Shown piece after piece: positions 5,606-11,393 of a stretch of DNA of 11,393 nucleotides; position 1 is the first letter of the stretch, and each line of letters opens with the position of its first letter. Both the position numbers and the translations under genes were made by a program. Under the pieces are notes generated by a model that saw only the letters and a program-made list of their open reading frames with translations, was not told the DNA's origin and ran no database searches. The stretch comes from an uncultured Eubacterium sp. (GTDB lineage Bacteria; Bacillota; Clostridia; Lachnospirales; Lachnospiraceae), in NCBI GenBank assembly GCA_910586445.1, contig CAJUHV010000098.1:1-11393 (forward strand). The letters run 5' to 3'.

Positions 5606-7092
5606 CAATTCAGTTCCCAGCGTTCCTTAAAAGTATCTTCATTATACGGATGAATCCAGTATTCTTTTACTGTTCCATCAGGAGTAAGCCTGTACCAGTA
5701 TTGCACACTGAATGAACTTCCCATATAATTTTTGCAGACAAATAAAGCCGCCTGTCCGTCAGATGCTCCCCTGCTTTTTACCGTACAGATAAAATCTATA
5801 TCCTCATTCCAGCTGAAACCTGTAGCCGCAAGGCATAAATGCACCCATTCATTCCCGACACTGTCCTCTCCTTTATATTTTGCGGATATTTCACAGACCT
5901 CGCGGTACTCCCCGGTACACCCTAAATGAAACAGGAAGCGACGTGATTCCCTTTCTTTGTATGTGGCGACTGCATCCTTTCCGGCCGGCTTCCTCTGCGT
6001 ATAATCAACCTCGCCACTGTCTTTATACAGACGCCTTGCCTGGCGGACAGAATAACAGCCTGCCGTAAAAATAAATGCTGACAGCTCCCCGTCCCACAGT
6101 TCATGTTCCTCAAGCTCGCGCATATCTTCCATTCCGTCCTCTGCACCTGTGAATACGATATCTTCTCCCAAGTGTGCATACAGCGTCTTCATGGCGGCGG
6201 CCTTTTTCTGTTTATAGCTGTTCCGCAGAAGCCCGTCTAAGCTATAAACCGTATTCCTGTCAGCGTTTACTTTTTGAATCAGGCTATCTGCCGCCTGCAG
6301 TGCAATGCCACAGGCAGGTCTGCCGTTCCTCCGGTATCCGGGTTCCTCCCCCATCTGGTAATACTGATCCCCCTTTTCATACTGGTGATGAGCATACCAC
6401 AGCCCCCGGTTTTTAAGCTCGGCCCTGACAATGTGGTTTTCATTTACTCCTACCAGCTTTGCTATTTCAGCTACGGACTTTCCCCGTTTTCCTGCCCGCC
6501 GGACCAGGCAGGTAGTGATGCCGAATGTATTCCCTCCCATAATATCTTTGCTGAAATGGCTCCCCACATGGGCCATCTGTGACCTTTCCAGAAATTCCTT
6601 ATGCTGTTCTTCAAAATCGAAAGCCACGGCCTTAAAGACGGTGCTGTATGGCTTTTTTGCCTCCGCGGCATAATCCGCTCCTAATTTTTCAGCAAACTTC
6701 TTTCCTTCTGCATCTTTTCCGTTCGTCAGCAGCGCGACCGCAAATCCCATCCTCTTTAAATCCCTGAACAATACAATAGCTGTCTGCGACGGTTCCCCTG
6801 CCTCCGAGTCGGCTGCCGTATCATCCATGTCAAAGGATATCAGTTTTATCCCCCATGCTTTCAGTATTTCATAATCAATCGTATAAATATCTTTCTGGTA
6901 GACATCAGGAATATATGCTGCAGACAGCTCATCATCCGGCATCTGCCCTAATTTCTTCCTGAAATCATCCTCTGTATGCCATGTATCCTCCAGCTTTTCC
7001 CTCGCTTTCTTCGCGAGTGCCTTTTTCACGTCACTGGGAATCATTACCCCGGCCTCATCTGCTGCTTTTACGGCTTTTCTGTCATTTCCCAT
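5605..7092 (-). CDS. HAD-family phosphatase domain fused to a long unknown C-terminal region (495 aa)
   Basis: The N-terminal part (about residues 75-200) is a haloacid dehalogenase-like hydrolase of the short, cap-poor YqeG/subclass III type. Motif I is LISFDMDDT (nucleophile D88, acid D90); motif II is the Thr of LLTNGK (T123); motif III is Lys in AEAKKP (146/147). Motif IV is VGSHFSKDIMGGNTFGITT, where the usual GD/DQ after VG is replaced by SH, but D183 before the GGN remains. Likely activity is a Mg-dependent phosphate-ester hydrolysis; substrate unknown. Residues 1-70 are charged and helical. Residues about 225-495 contain no domain I recognise; they are rich in Tyr/Trp, with beta-like stretches towards the end (FSVQYWYRLTPDGTVKEYWI). 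The start at ATG 7092 has only a weak Shine-Dalgarno sequence (AGAAGTGGG). The gene converges on the XRE gene. Confidence 0.85.
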   Translation of the reverse strand: MGNDRKAVKAADEAGVMIPSDVKKALAKKAREKLEDTWHTEDDFRKKLGQMPDDELSAAYIPDVYQKDIYTIDYEILKAWGIKLISFDMDDTAADSEAGEPSQTAIVLFRDLKRMGFAVALLTNGKDAEGKKFAEKLGADYAAEAKKPYSTVFKAVAFDFEEQHKEFLERSQMAHVGSHFSKDIMGGNTFGITTCLVRRAGKRGKSVAEIAKLVGVNENHIVRAELKNRGLWYAHHQYEKGDQYYQMGEEPGYRRNGRPACGIALQAADSLIQKVNADRNTVYSLDGLLRNSYKQKKAAAMKTLYAHLGEDIVFTGAEDGMEDMRELEEHELWDGELSAFIFTAGCYSVRQARRLYKDSGEVDYTQRKPAGKDAVATYKERESRRFLFHLGCTGEYREVCEISAKYKGEDSVGNEWVHLCLAATGFSWNEDIDFICTVKSRGASDGQAALFVCKNYMGSSFSVQYWYRLTPDGTVKEYWIHPYNEDTFKERWELN

Positions 7093-7177
7093 AAACCCAC
7101 TTCTTTCTGTATGTTCTTACTGATGGTATTAAAATCTTTGCTGCCTCATCTGTATAAAACAAAAAATATCGAGACTG

Positions 7178-7214
7178 TCCGGCAGGAAGCTTCTGCCCCG
7201 CCTGCCGGATTTTT
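7178..7214 (+). terminator. Strong hairpin with T-run, in the leader of the HAD gene
   Basis: TCCGGCAGG (7178-7186) and CCTGCCGGA (7201-7209) form a perfect 9-bp stem, followed on the plus strand by TTTTT. No plus-strand gene lies immediately before it. On the minus strand the stem is followed 11 bases later by TTTTTT, so it could partly end transcripts from the Mor-like gene or attenuate the HAD gene. An alternative hairpin, GGCAG (7181-7185) with CTGCC (7193-7197), is mutually exclusive with it. Confidence 0.55.
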
Positions 7215-7238
7215 CACAGATTGCCTGTAACGCTTTTT

Positions 7239-7268
7239 ATTATAAACCCAAAACTGTTATTATGTGTT
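7239..7268 (-). promoter_or_regulatory. Possible promoter of the HAD gene
   Basis: A perfect TATAAT on the minus strand (7244 to 7239). The -35 region is poor: AACACA at 7263-7268 with 18-bp spacing keeps only ACA. The first operator dyad (7266-7282) overlaps this -35 region, which suits a regulated promoter. The leader would be about 140 bases and would contain the 7178-7209 hairpin. Confidence 0.35.
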
Positions 7269-7282
7269 TGCTACCAGCAGAC
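7266..7282. promoter_or_regulatory. Operator-like dyad, copy 1
   Basis: GTTTGCTACCAGCAGAC, an imperfect 17-bp palindrome with two differences from the perfect copy at 7306-7322. It overlaps the possible -35 of the HAD gene promoter. Confidence 0.55.
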
Positions 7283-7305
7283 TTTTGCAACTTTTGTTGT
7301 TTTAG

Positions 7306-7322
7306 GTCTGCTGCCAGCAGAC
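7306..7322. promoter_or_regulatory. Operator-like dyad, copy 2 (perfect palindrome)
   Basis: GTCTGCTG-C-CAGCAGAC: two perfect 8-bp half-sites around one base. It starts exactly 40 bp after copy 1, about four helical turns, so dimers on both would face the same side of the DNA. It lies just after the stop of the Mor-like gene, whose product is a candidate binder. Confidence 0.6.
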
Positions 7323-7347
7323 ATTATCAATCTCCGTTTCATCCATT

Positions 7348-7677
7348 TTATTCAGATTCATCTTCACTTCTACGCTTGCGCAGCATTCCTTCGATGAACT
7401 TTACAGTATACCCTCCTGCCCTGGCAATCTTGGCACGTTCACGCCTGTCATTTGTCTGCTTTGCCAGATCTGCTATAAACTCTGGACGATACAGCCGTAT
7501 TGGGCAGTCGATCTTATCACCATGAAAATATTTAAACAATTTCAGCATGGCATCACGCCCGATCAGCTCATATAGTTCCAGATAGCTGTCATTCAACGCT
7601 TCCGCTTCATTTCCATCTACACTGAATGCCTTGTAGATTGTTACCTCGTCTGAATTGTCCAGGTCAATGTCAATCAT
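7348..7677 (-). CDS. Small Mor-like putative DNA-binding protein (109 aa)
   Basis: The frame is open to 7716, but ATG 7677 is chosen because GGAGGAAGGTGG lies 4 bases before it. The acidic N-terminus (MIDIDLDNSDEVTIYKAF) is followed by SYLELYELIGRDAMLKLFKY at about residues 32-51, then FHGDKIDCPIRLYRPEF. A basic helical end carries RRERAKIARAGGYTVKF and a closing RKRR. The order LIG-x-DA-x3-L / F-x-G-x-x-I-x-x-P / R-x-x-R-x-x-I...GY...(helix) resembles the Mor/C-type activator fold of small phage and mobile-element regulators, with a plausible but not textbook C-terminal HTH. Assignment to that family is by pattern only. The two operator-like dyads directly downstream are possible targets. 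Confidence 0.7.
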   Translation of the reverse strand: MIDIDLDNSDEVTIYKAFSVDGNEAEALNDSYLELYELIGRDAMLKLFKYFHGDKIDCPIRLYRPEFIADLAKQTNDRRERAKIARAGGYTVKFIEGMLRKRRSEDESE

Positions 7678-7732
7678 AATTCCACCTTCCTCCCTCGTAT
7701 AACTAACTATAAGCATAACAGTTTCCGCTTCC

Positions 7733-7854
7733 TTAAATCCAGTCTTTTAGCGGTGCTTTTAAAGGAGCTTTATAATCCTCTTTATATGTTCCTTTTTACG
7801 CCCCTTTTAAAGGTTCTTTTTATTTTTTTGATTATTAATATCCGTTTTTTCCAT
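7733..7854 (-). pseudogene. Decayed short ORF with PLK repeats
   Basis: ATG 7854 (AGGA about 8 bases upstream) opens MEKTDINNQKNK. A slip in the following A-run (around 7817) moves into the frame KEPLKGA, which meets TAA and then continues without shift as KGTYKEDYKAPLKAPLKDWI to TAA 7733. The repeated (E/A)PLK unit and the shared DNA word CCTTTAAAAG show that the frame was translated. About 40 aa if repaired, very Lys-rich. It lies 55 bases upstream of the Mor-like gene on the same strand. I do not know its function. Confidence 0.5.
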
Positions 7855-7873
7855 AAGAAAAGTCCTGTCTTAA

Positions 7874-7972
7874 TCAGTCTGCCAGTTCCTGAAAATGCAA
7901 TATTTTTGATGCCATCTCTGCAATAACCATATCAGCCCCTTTCATGATTAGTAAATGAATCTCTGATAACAA
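7874..7972 (-). CDS. Possible tiny ORF (up to 32 aa)
   Basis: From TTG 7972 or ATG 7945 the frame reads LLSEIHLLIMKGADMVIAEM and ends KILHFQELAD at TGA 7874. The content looks like an amphipathic helix rather than random reading, and it lies 20 bases upstream of the PLK-repeat remnant on the same strand. An internal ATG (7930) has GAAAGGGG at 5 bases. Too short to be sure; it may be a remnant of the gene once upstream of the Mor-like gene. Confidence 0.3.
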   Translation of the reverse strand: MLSEIHLLIMKGADMVIAEMASKILHFQELAD

Positions 7973-7989
7973 ACCAAAGATCCATTCCT

Positions 7990-8223
7990 ATAAAAGAATA
8001 ATATATGATTGATTTCTGACATGATGCGCTCATTAACTCATGAGAAAAATTATCTGTTAATCAAATATAAAATGAATATAAAATCATTGTACATCAAAAT
8101 AATTTTATAGATAAAAATGATATTACTTAGACAATATGCTACAGCAACAGAAGATTACTTTACCTTATTATCATTTTTTAATATTCAGCACCCGCTACTA
8201 AATTCAGTGAATCCAGTACACAA
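7990..8223. other. AT-rich gene-free region with repeated ATTACTT words
   Basis: No convincing frame on either strand. ATATAAAAT occurs twice in tandem near 8065-8085. ATTACTT occurs at 8122 (ATTACTTAG) and 8154 (ATTACTTTACCTTATTATC), both resembling the left arm of the inverted repeat at 8224-8247. This may be an extended binding region for whatever binds at the FtsK-like gene promoter. Confidence 0.45.
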
Positions 8224-8335
8224 ATTACTTATCTTATTCTCTTATCTCAAAAATATATTTACTTTATAATATAATCATATTATAATAATATAGAAATTTG
8301 TTATAGAAACAAGATAAGTGAATAAGATAAGTAAT
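8224..8335. repeat. 24-bp inverted repeat (23/24) flanking the FtsK-like gene promoter
   Basis: Left arm 8224-8247, right arm 8312-8335, separated by 64 bp; the only mismatch pairs 8240 with 8319. Each arm holds two 8-bp boxes 13 bp apart: ACTTATCT at 8227-8234 with TCTTATCT at 8240-8247 on the left, and AGATAAGT at 8312-8319 and 8325-8332 on the right (same box, opposite direction). The right arm ends 16 bases before the start codon. The arms surround the promoter, a layout suited to DNA looping or cooperative autoregulation. Confidence 0.85.
8258..8286 (+). promoter_or_regulatory. Promoter of the FtsK-like gene
   Basis: TTTACT (8258-8263) and TATAAT (8281-8286) with 17-bp spacing; start of transcription near 8293. 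A second TATAAT lies at 8265-8270 with a poorer -35. The region 8264-8285 is itself a 9-bp perfect hairpin (TTATAATAT-AATC-ATATTATAA), so the -10 lies inside a dyad centred within a few bases of the centre of the outer inverted repeat. Confidence 0.6.
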
Positions 8336-8351
8336 GATGGGAGGATTTAAT

Positions 8352-11192
8352 ATGTCAAACAATCATAACCTAAAACAAAATGTTCTTGATATTGTTGCCA
8401 GAACACTTTCTCAGTCTCTAACAGAACTTTCAGAAGATGGAAAACTATCAGAATTAGAACAATATATTCCTAATAGAGACAACGATAAAAAAAACTACAA
8501 ATGGAACATAAATAAATTAAAAATAGTTTTAGAAGTATTAAAACTAAATAATCCTGAAAGTATAAAAGCCATCCTATCATACTTAGATCATTCTCAATAT
8601 GGATGGCATGAGGGAAAATACCGTTTATATAATACTTGTCTGCTCTATCACAACCATTGTAAAAAAAGATATAAGATAGACAATACGGAAGAAGCAACAT
8701 CAAACGCTTTCGCAATAATAGATGATATATTTCTGCATAGAAAATATGGTGGCATAACCACTTATCTTTTCGGATATTGTCTCGCTGCCCTGTTTAGCAG
8801 CTGCTTAAAATCAGCCGATCTTCGTGTACCATATTTTTTACAGATAGCTTGTGAGAGAAATTCAAATACTTACAGGCTAATACACGAAATTGTTAGTATA
8901 TGTGATGTCAATACTGGATCAATTAAAAATTGTGGCCGTAATTTTAAGATGGGATATTGTGATTATGAGTATATGACCGTATACCCTAATCAATCCGTTG
9001 ATAAATCATTAGGTGATTTATTATACTGCCGTGATATACCTGTAGTTATAGATGGATACGAAAACGAAAAATTTTATAGTGCATTACTTCGTGAAACTGC
9101 AAATATATCTGGAAAAGTGAAGCCTCTTGACATCAAAGAACAATTTAATACGTTACCCATTTTTATCTGTTCTGCAATCCGTTCTCATTTTAAAAATGTC
9201 TTTAGTATAGACTTAACAGGAATGGATATTGATGAGGATTACTTAGAAATAATTCAAAATGAAAGGCAACACCTAGCTTCCTGGGTACTAGAACTCGTAT
9301 TAAATGGAAAGTACCATTTTTCACCCACAACCGTTTCCGCAAATAGAATGAATCTCCGAACCGAAAACCATCTGCATTTTTATAATCACATCTGCAGCCA
9401 TATTGATTATATACAAAAATATAGCAGAAAATACATAAATCTGACTAGAAATGATGTGATCAACATAGGTTTTCTCACATATTTCTTTGTACGGTATATG
9501 GAAATTTTTGAACATTCTATACAACTGACAGAAGGGAAAACGTTTGAATATAAAAATGAAATTTATGATAATCCGGCAAAACTTATTAGATTAATAATAA
9601 ATAACGCTGCTACATTATTATTCAGTCTTCACGATACCTATTCACCAACATTGCCAATAATGGTGAATATTAATACATATACTCTTAATACAACAAAATC
9701 AAAACTGTACAGAAAAAAATGGAAAAAATATGCATCAGATATTACTAAATATTATCAGAATTATGGAGTATCCTTAAAAATACTGCCTGATGCTGAATTT
9801 AAAGATGACCGGTATATATTTTCTGTGAAACTACTGCCTGGAACTAATAAAAATTCGATCAGCTATTACGCAGATGAAGTGCGGCGTCTTCTGGGCGTTG
9901 AATTCTTTTTACCTGAAATAAATCATTCTTCCATAAAAATAATTGTTTCTGAAAAACCATTAAAGGAAAACAGTCTGTGCAAAATATTAAACAGCTTTGA
10001 ATTTCAAAACAGCAAAATGCAACTTCCCTATGCAGTCGGGTATGACATAATGGGTCAGATGGTTATTGCAGATATAGCTGAATTTCCACACATGCTAATC
10101 GGCGGAACTAGTGGTTCTGGAAAATCCAGTGCATTACACAGCCTTTTAATGAGTATTGTGTGTAAACAGAAACCAGCTGAAGTCCGGTTACTTCTTCTTG
10201 ACTTTGGTGCATCAAGGCTAAGGATGTTTGAAAAAACTCCCCATATGCTTAGTCCGGTTATAACAGTTGGTGAAGTTGAAAAAGGAAAGCAATGTATATT
10301 ATATTTAAGAAAGATAATGGAACAGCGTTTAAAAGAATTGGAATCAATTGATGAAAGAAATATTACAAGAAAAATTCATAAATGGCCTTCCATTATCTGT
10401 GTCATAGACGAATTTCCAACATTTATTCGAAGATTAACGGAAGAAAAAAAGAATAAGAAATCATCTAAGTTAATCACAGACCTATTGGAACGTGCCAGAA
10501 AAGTTAAAATCCATTTAATACTGGCTGCTCAAGATGCAACCAAAGACAATATAGAAATTAAAACAACAAATCTGGGTGCTGCAATTGCTTTCAGGTGTAT
10601 TACTCCATACAATTCGAGAGCAATAATTGGAAATTCTGCCGCAACAACCTTATCCGGCAAAGGCTCTATGTATTTTAAATGTGATCAACACGAAGGAATC
10701 AAAAGGCTGCAAGGCGCATATATGCCTCCAGAAGAAATAATAGACACGCTTGATAATATGAATTTTGACATCAGCAATACAAAAGGTACATTTGACGAAC
10801 TCAGTTTCAAACCTATATCACAGCCAAAATTACATGATACAGAACCTGATTCAGATTTTTCATTTCACGAAGAAACACATGATGAAAAACTGGCAAAAAT
10901 GATTATATGGTTACTTGGCAAGGATAATATTTCAAACAAACAAATCAAGGACGAATATAAGATGGGATATGATAAGGCCAATACATTCCTAAAAGAGCTT
11001 GAAGATGCTGATCTTATAACCAGTCAAAGAAAGGGAGCTAAACTTTCCAGGACAGTCATTCCCCAAAAAATAGAAGATATTCCTGCAAATATAATCAACT
11101 TATTAAATAAAAATGGTTATTCAAACGCTGAAATCATAAATGCGCTAAATAAAAAATCTATTTTAACAGATACTCAATTTAAAACTGACTAA
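8352..11192 (+). CDS. FtsK/SpoIIIE/TraB-like DNA translocase with novel N-terminus (946 aa)
   Basis: Predicted ATP-driven double-stranded DNA pump. The frame is open from ATG 8334, but GGGAGGA lies 6 bases before ATG 8352, so that start is used. The motor is complete: an alpha-like subdomain from about residue 470; the typical entry ADIAEFPHMLIGGTSGSGKSS with Walker A GTSGSGKS at 585-592; LLLLDFGASRLRMFE soon after; Walker B IICVIDEF with D686 and E687; and ILAAQDATKDNIEIKTTNLG as in FtsK motors. Residues about 844-905 (KLAKMIIWLLGKDNISNKQI, then YDKANTFLKELEDADLI) look like the gamma winged helix that reads orientation sequences. Residues 1-470 are unlike the membrane domain of FtsK: charged, Tyr-rich, with at most one weak hydrophobic stretch (about 134-152). 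I do not recognise this part. Its low GC, lone position and repeat-flanked promoter suggest an element-encoded transfer, partition or defence function rather than the housekeeping FtsK. Confidence 0.9.
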   Translation: MSNNHNLKQNVLDIVARTLSQSLTELSEDGKLSELEQYIPNRDNDKKNYKWNINKLKIVLEVLKLNNPESIKAILSYLDHSQYGWHEGKYRLYNTCLLYHNHCKKRYKIDNTEEATSNAFAIIDDIFLHRKYGGITTYLFGYCLAALFSSCLKSADLRVPYFLQIACERNSNTYRLIHEIVSICDVNTGSIKNCGRNFKMGYCDYEYMTVYPNQSVDKSLGDLLYCRDIPVVIDGYENEKFYSALLRETANISGKVKPLDIKEQFNTLPIFICSAIRSHFKNVFSIDLTGMDIDEDYLEIIQNERQHLASWVLELVLNGKYHFSPTTVSANRMNLRTENHLHFYNHICSHIDYIQKYSRKYINLTRNDVINIGFLTYFFVRYMEIFEHSIQLTEGKTFEYKNEIYDNPAKLIRLIINNAATLLFSLHDTYSPTLPIMVNINTYTLNTTKSKLYRKKWKKYASDITKYYQNYGVSLKILPDAEFKDDRYIFSVKLLPGTNKNSISYYADEVRRLLGVEFFLPEINHSSIKIIVSEKPLKENSLCKILNSFEFQNSKMQLPYAVGYDIMGQMVIADIAEFPHMLIGGTSGSGKSSALHSLLMSIVCKQKPAEVRLLLLDFGASRLRMFEKTPHMLSPVITVGEVEKGKQCILYLRKIMEQRLKELESIDERNITRKIHKWPSIICVIDEFPTFIRRLTEEKKNKKSSKLITDLLERARKVKIHLILAAQDATKDNIEIKTTNLGAAIAFRCITPYNSRAIIGNSAATTLSGKGSMYFKCDQHEGIKRLQGAYMPPEEIIDTLDNMNFDISNTKGTFDELSFKPISQPKLHDTEPDSDFSFHEETHDEKLAKMIIWLLGKDNISNKQIKDEYKMGYDKANTFLKELEDADLITSQRKGAKLSRTVIPQKIEDIPANIINLLNKNGYSNAEIINALNKKSILTDTQFKTD

Positions 11193-11393
11193 AACTGACG
11201 TAAAGTCAAATAATTCTTTTTTCAGTATAATTGCCATAAAAACAAGCCTTAACAAAGCATAATATCAAATTTCAGAAACCTGCTGAAACCCTTACAAATA
11301 AAGCGCTCCAGCCATTTCCTTAAATTGCTAATTTCGGTGAAGGGCTTAACATCGTGAAAGAACATCTGGATTCCAAGAACTTCTATGCTTTTA
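11193..11393. other. Region after the FtsK-like gene, no gene recognised
   Basis: A 5-bp dyad (TGACT 11186-11190 with AGTCA 11204-11208) followed by CTTTTTT at 11216-11222 may be a weak terminator. From 11324 a plus-strand frame without a start codon runs off the window end (NFGEGLNIVKEHLDSKNFYA); it looks coding-like but is only 23 codons long. Nothing else is supported. Confidence 0.35.

Noticed and set aside
6174..6673. Several plus-strand frames inside the HAD gene
   Set aside because: Antisense shadows of a gene with intact HAD motifs.
8224..8335. Terminal inverted repeats of a small mobile element
   Set aside because: The 64-bp interior holds only a promoter and the right arm runs up to the ribosome binding site, so a regulatory or loading role fits better; no flanking target duplication is visible.
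11186..11222. Terminator after the FtsK-like gene
   Set aside because: Only a 5-bp stem with a 13-base loop and a T-run 8 bases away; too weak to list as a terminator.
1..11393. CRISPR array, tRNA or rRNA genes, complete insertion sequence
   Set aside because: No regularly spaced repeats, no tRNA-like T-arm/anticodon arrangement, and no transposase frame or matching terminal repeats were seen.

Overview
The window looks like an accessory (island-like) stretch from a low-to-moderate GC Firmicute, most likely a gut Clostridia/Lachnospiraceae member. I base this on strong GGAGG-type ribosome binding sites, the AT-rich composition, the XRE regulator type and the general style of the proteins. 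The taxonomic call is inference; there is no rRNA or housekeeping gene here. By eye the central genes are a little under half GC, while the last 3 kb (large FtsK-like gene and its leader) is nearer one third GC, so the window is probably a mosaic.

Left part (1-5.1 kb), almost all on the minus strand. At 198-317 there is a short cationic, hydrophobic peptide gene with a TTG start, an excellent ribosome binding site and its own terminator. Next is a tandem run of conserved-hypothetical genes ending at a terminator near 541-566. In transcription order (from 5.06 kb leftwards) it holds: a 63-codon open frame with a good Shine-Dalgarno sequence but an ATA where the start codon should be; a 371-aa protein with two hydrophobic segments; a bacterial-type poly(ADP-ribose) glycohydrolase (PARG, DUF2263/TIGR02452 family); two very small ORFs joined by TTGA/ATGA overlaps, the second with a CxxC...CxxC motif; a gene broken by an in-frame TAG and a frameshift; a frameshifted fragment beginning with the LPISD motif; and an intact 300-aa protein beginning with the same motif.

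Middle (5.0-7.9 kb). A divergent intergenic region drives an XRE-family regulator to the right. It faces a convergent 495-aa protein, a HAD-type phosphatase domain fused to a C-terminal region of about 270 aa that I do not recognise. Upstream of the HAD gene are a strong hairpin and two 17-bp operator-like dyads exactly 40 bp apart, then a small Mor-like DNA-binding protein gene and, upstream of that, a decayed short ORF with PLK repeats.

Right part (7.9-11.4 kb). An AT-rich leader holds a 24-bp nearly perfect inverted repeat, built from 8-bp boxes, that flanks the promoter of one large gene. The gene encodes a 946-aa FtsK/SpoIIIE/TraB-like DNA translocase with a complete motor and a C-terminal winged-helix-like region, but with an N-terminal part of about 480 aa that I do not recognise.

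How parts may work together (inference): PARG beside a protein with membrane-active-looking segments suggests an ADP-ribose-linked stress or defence module, with the divergent XRE protein as candidate regulator. The FtsK-like gene and its repeat array look like a transfer or maintenance function of an integrated mobile element. Many genes on the minus strand are damaged, which fits an eroding element.
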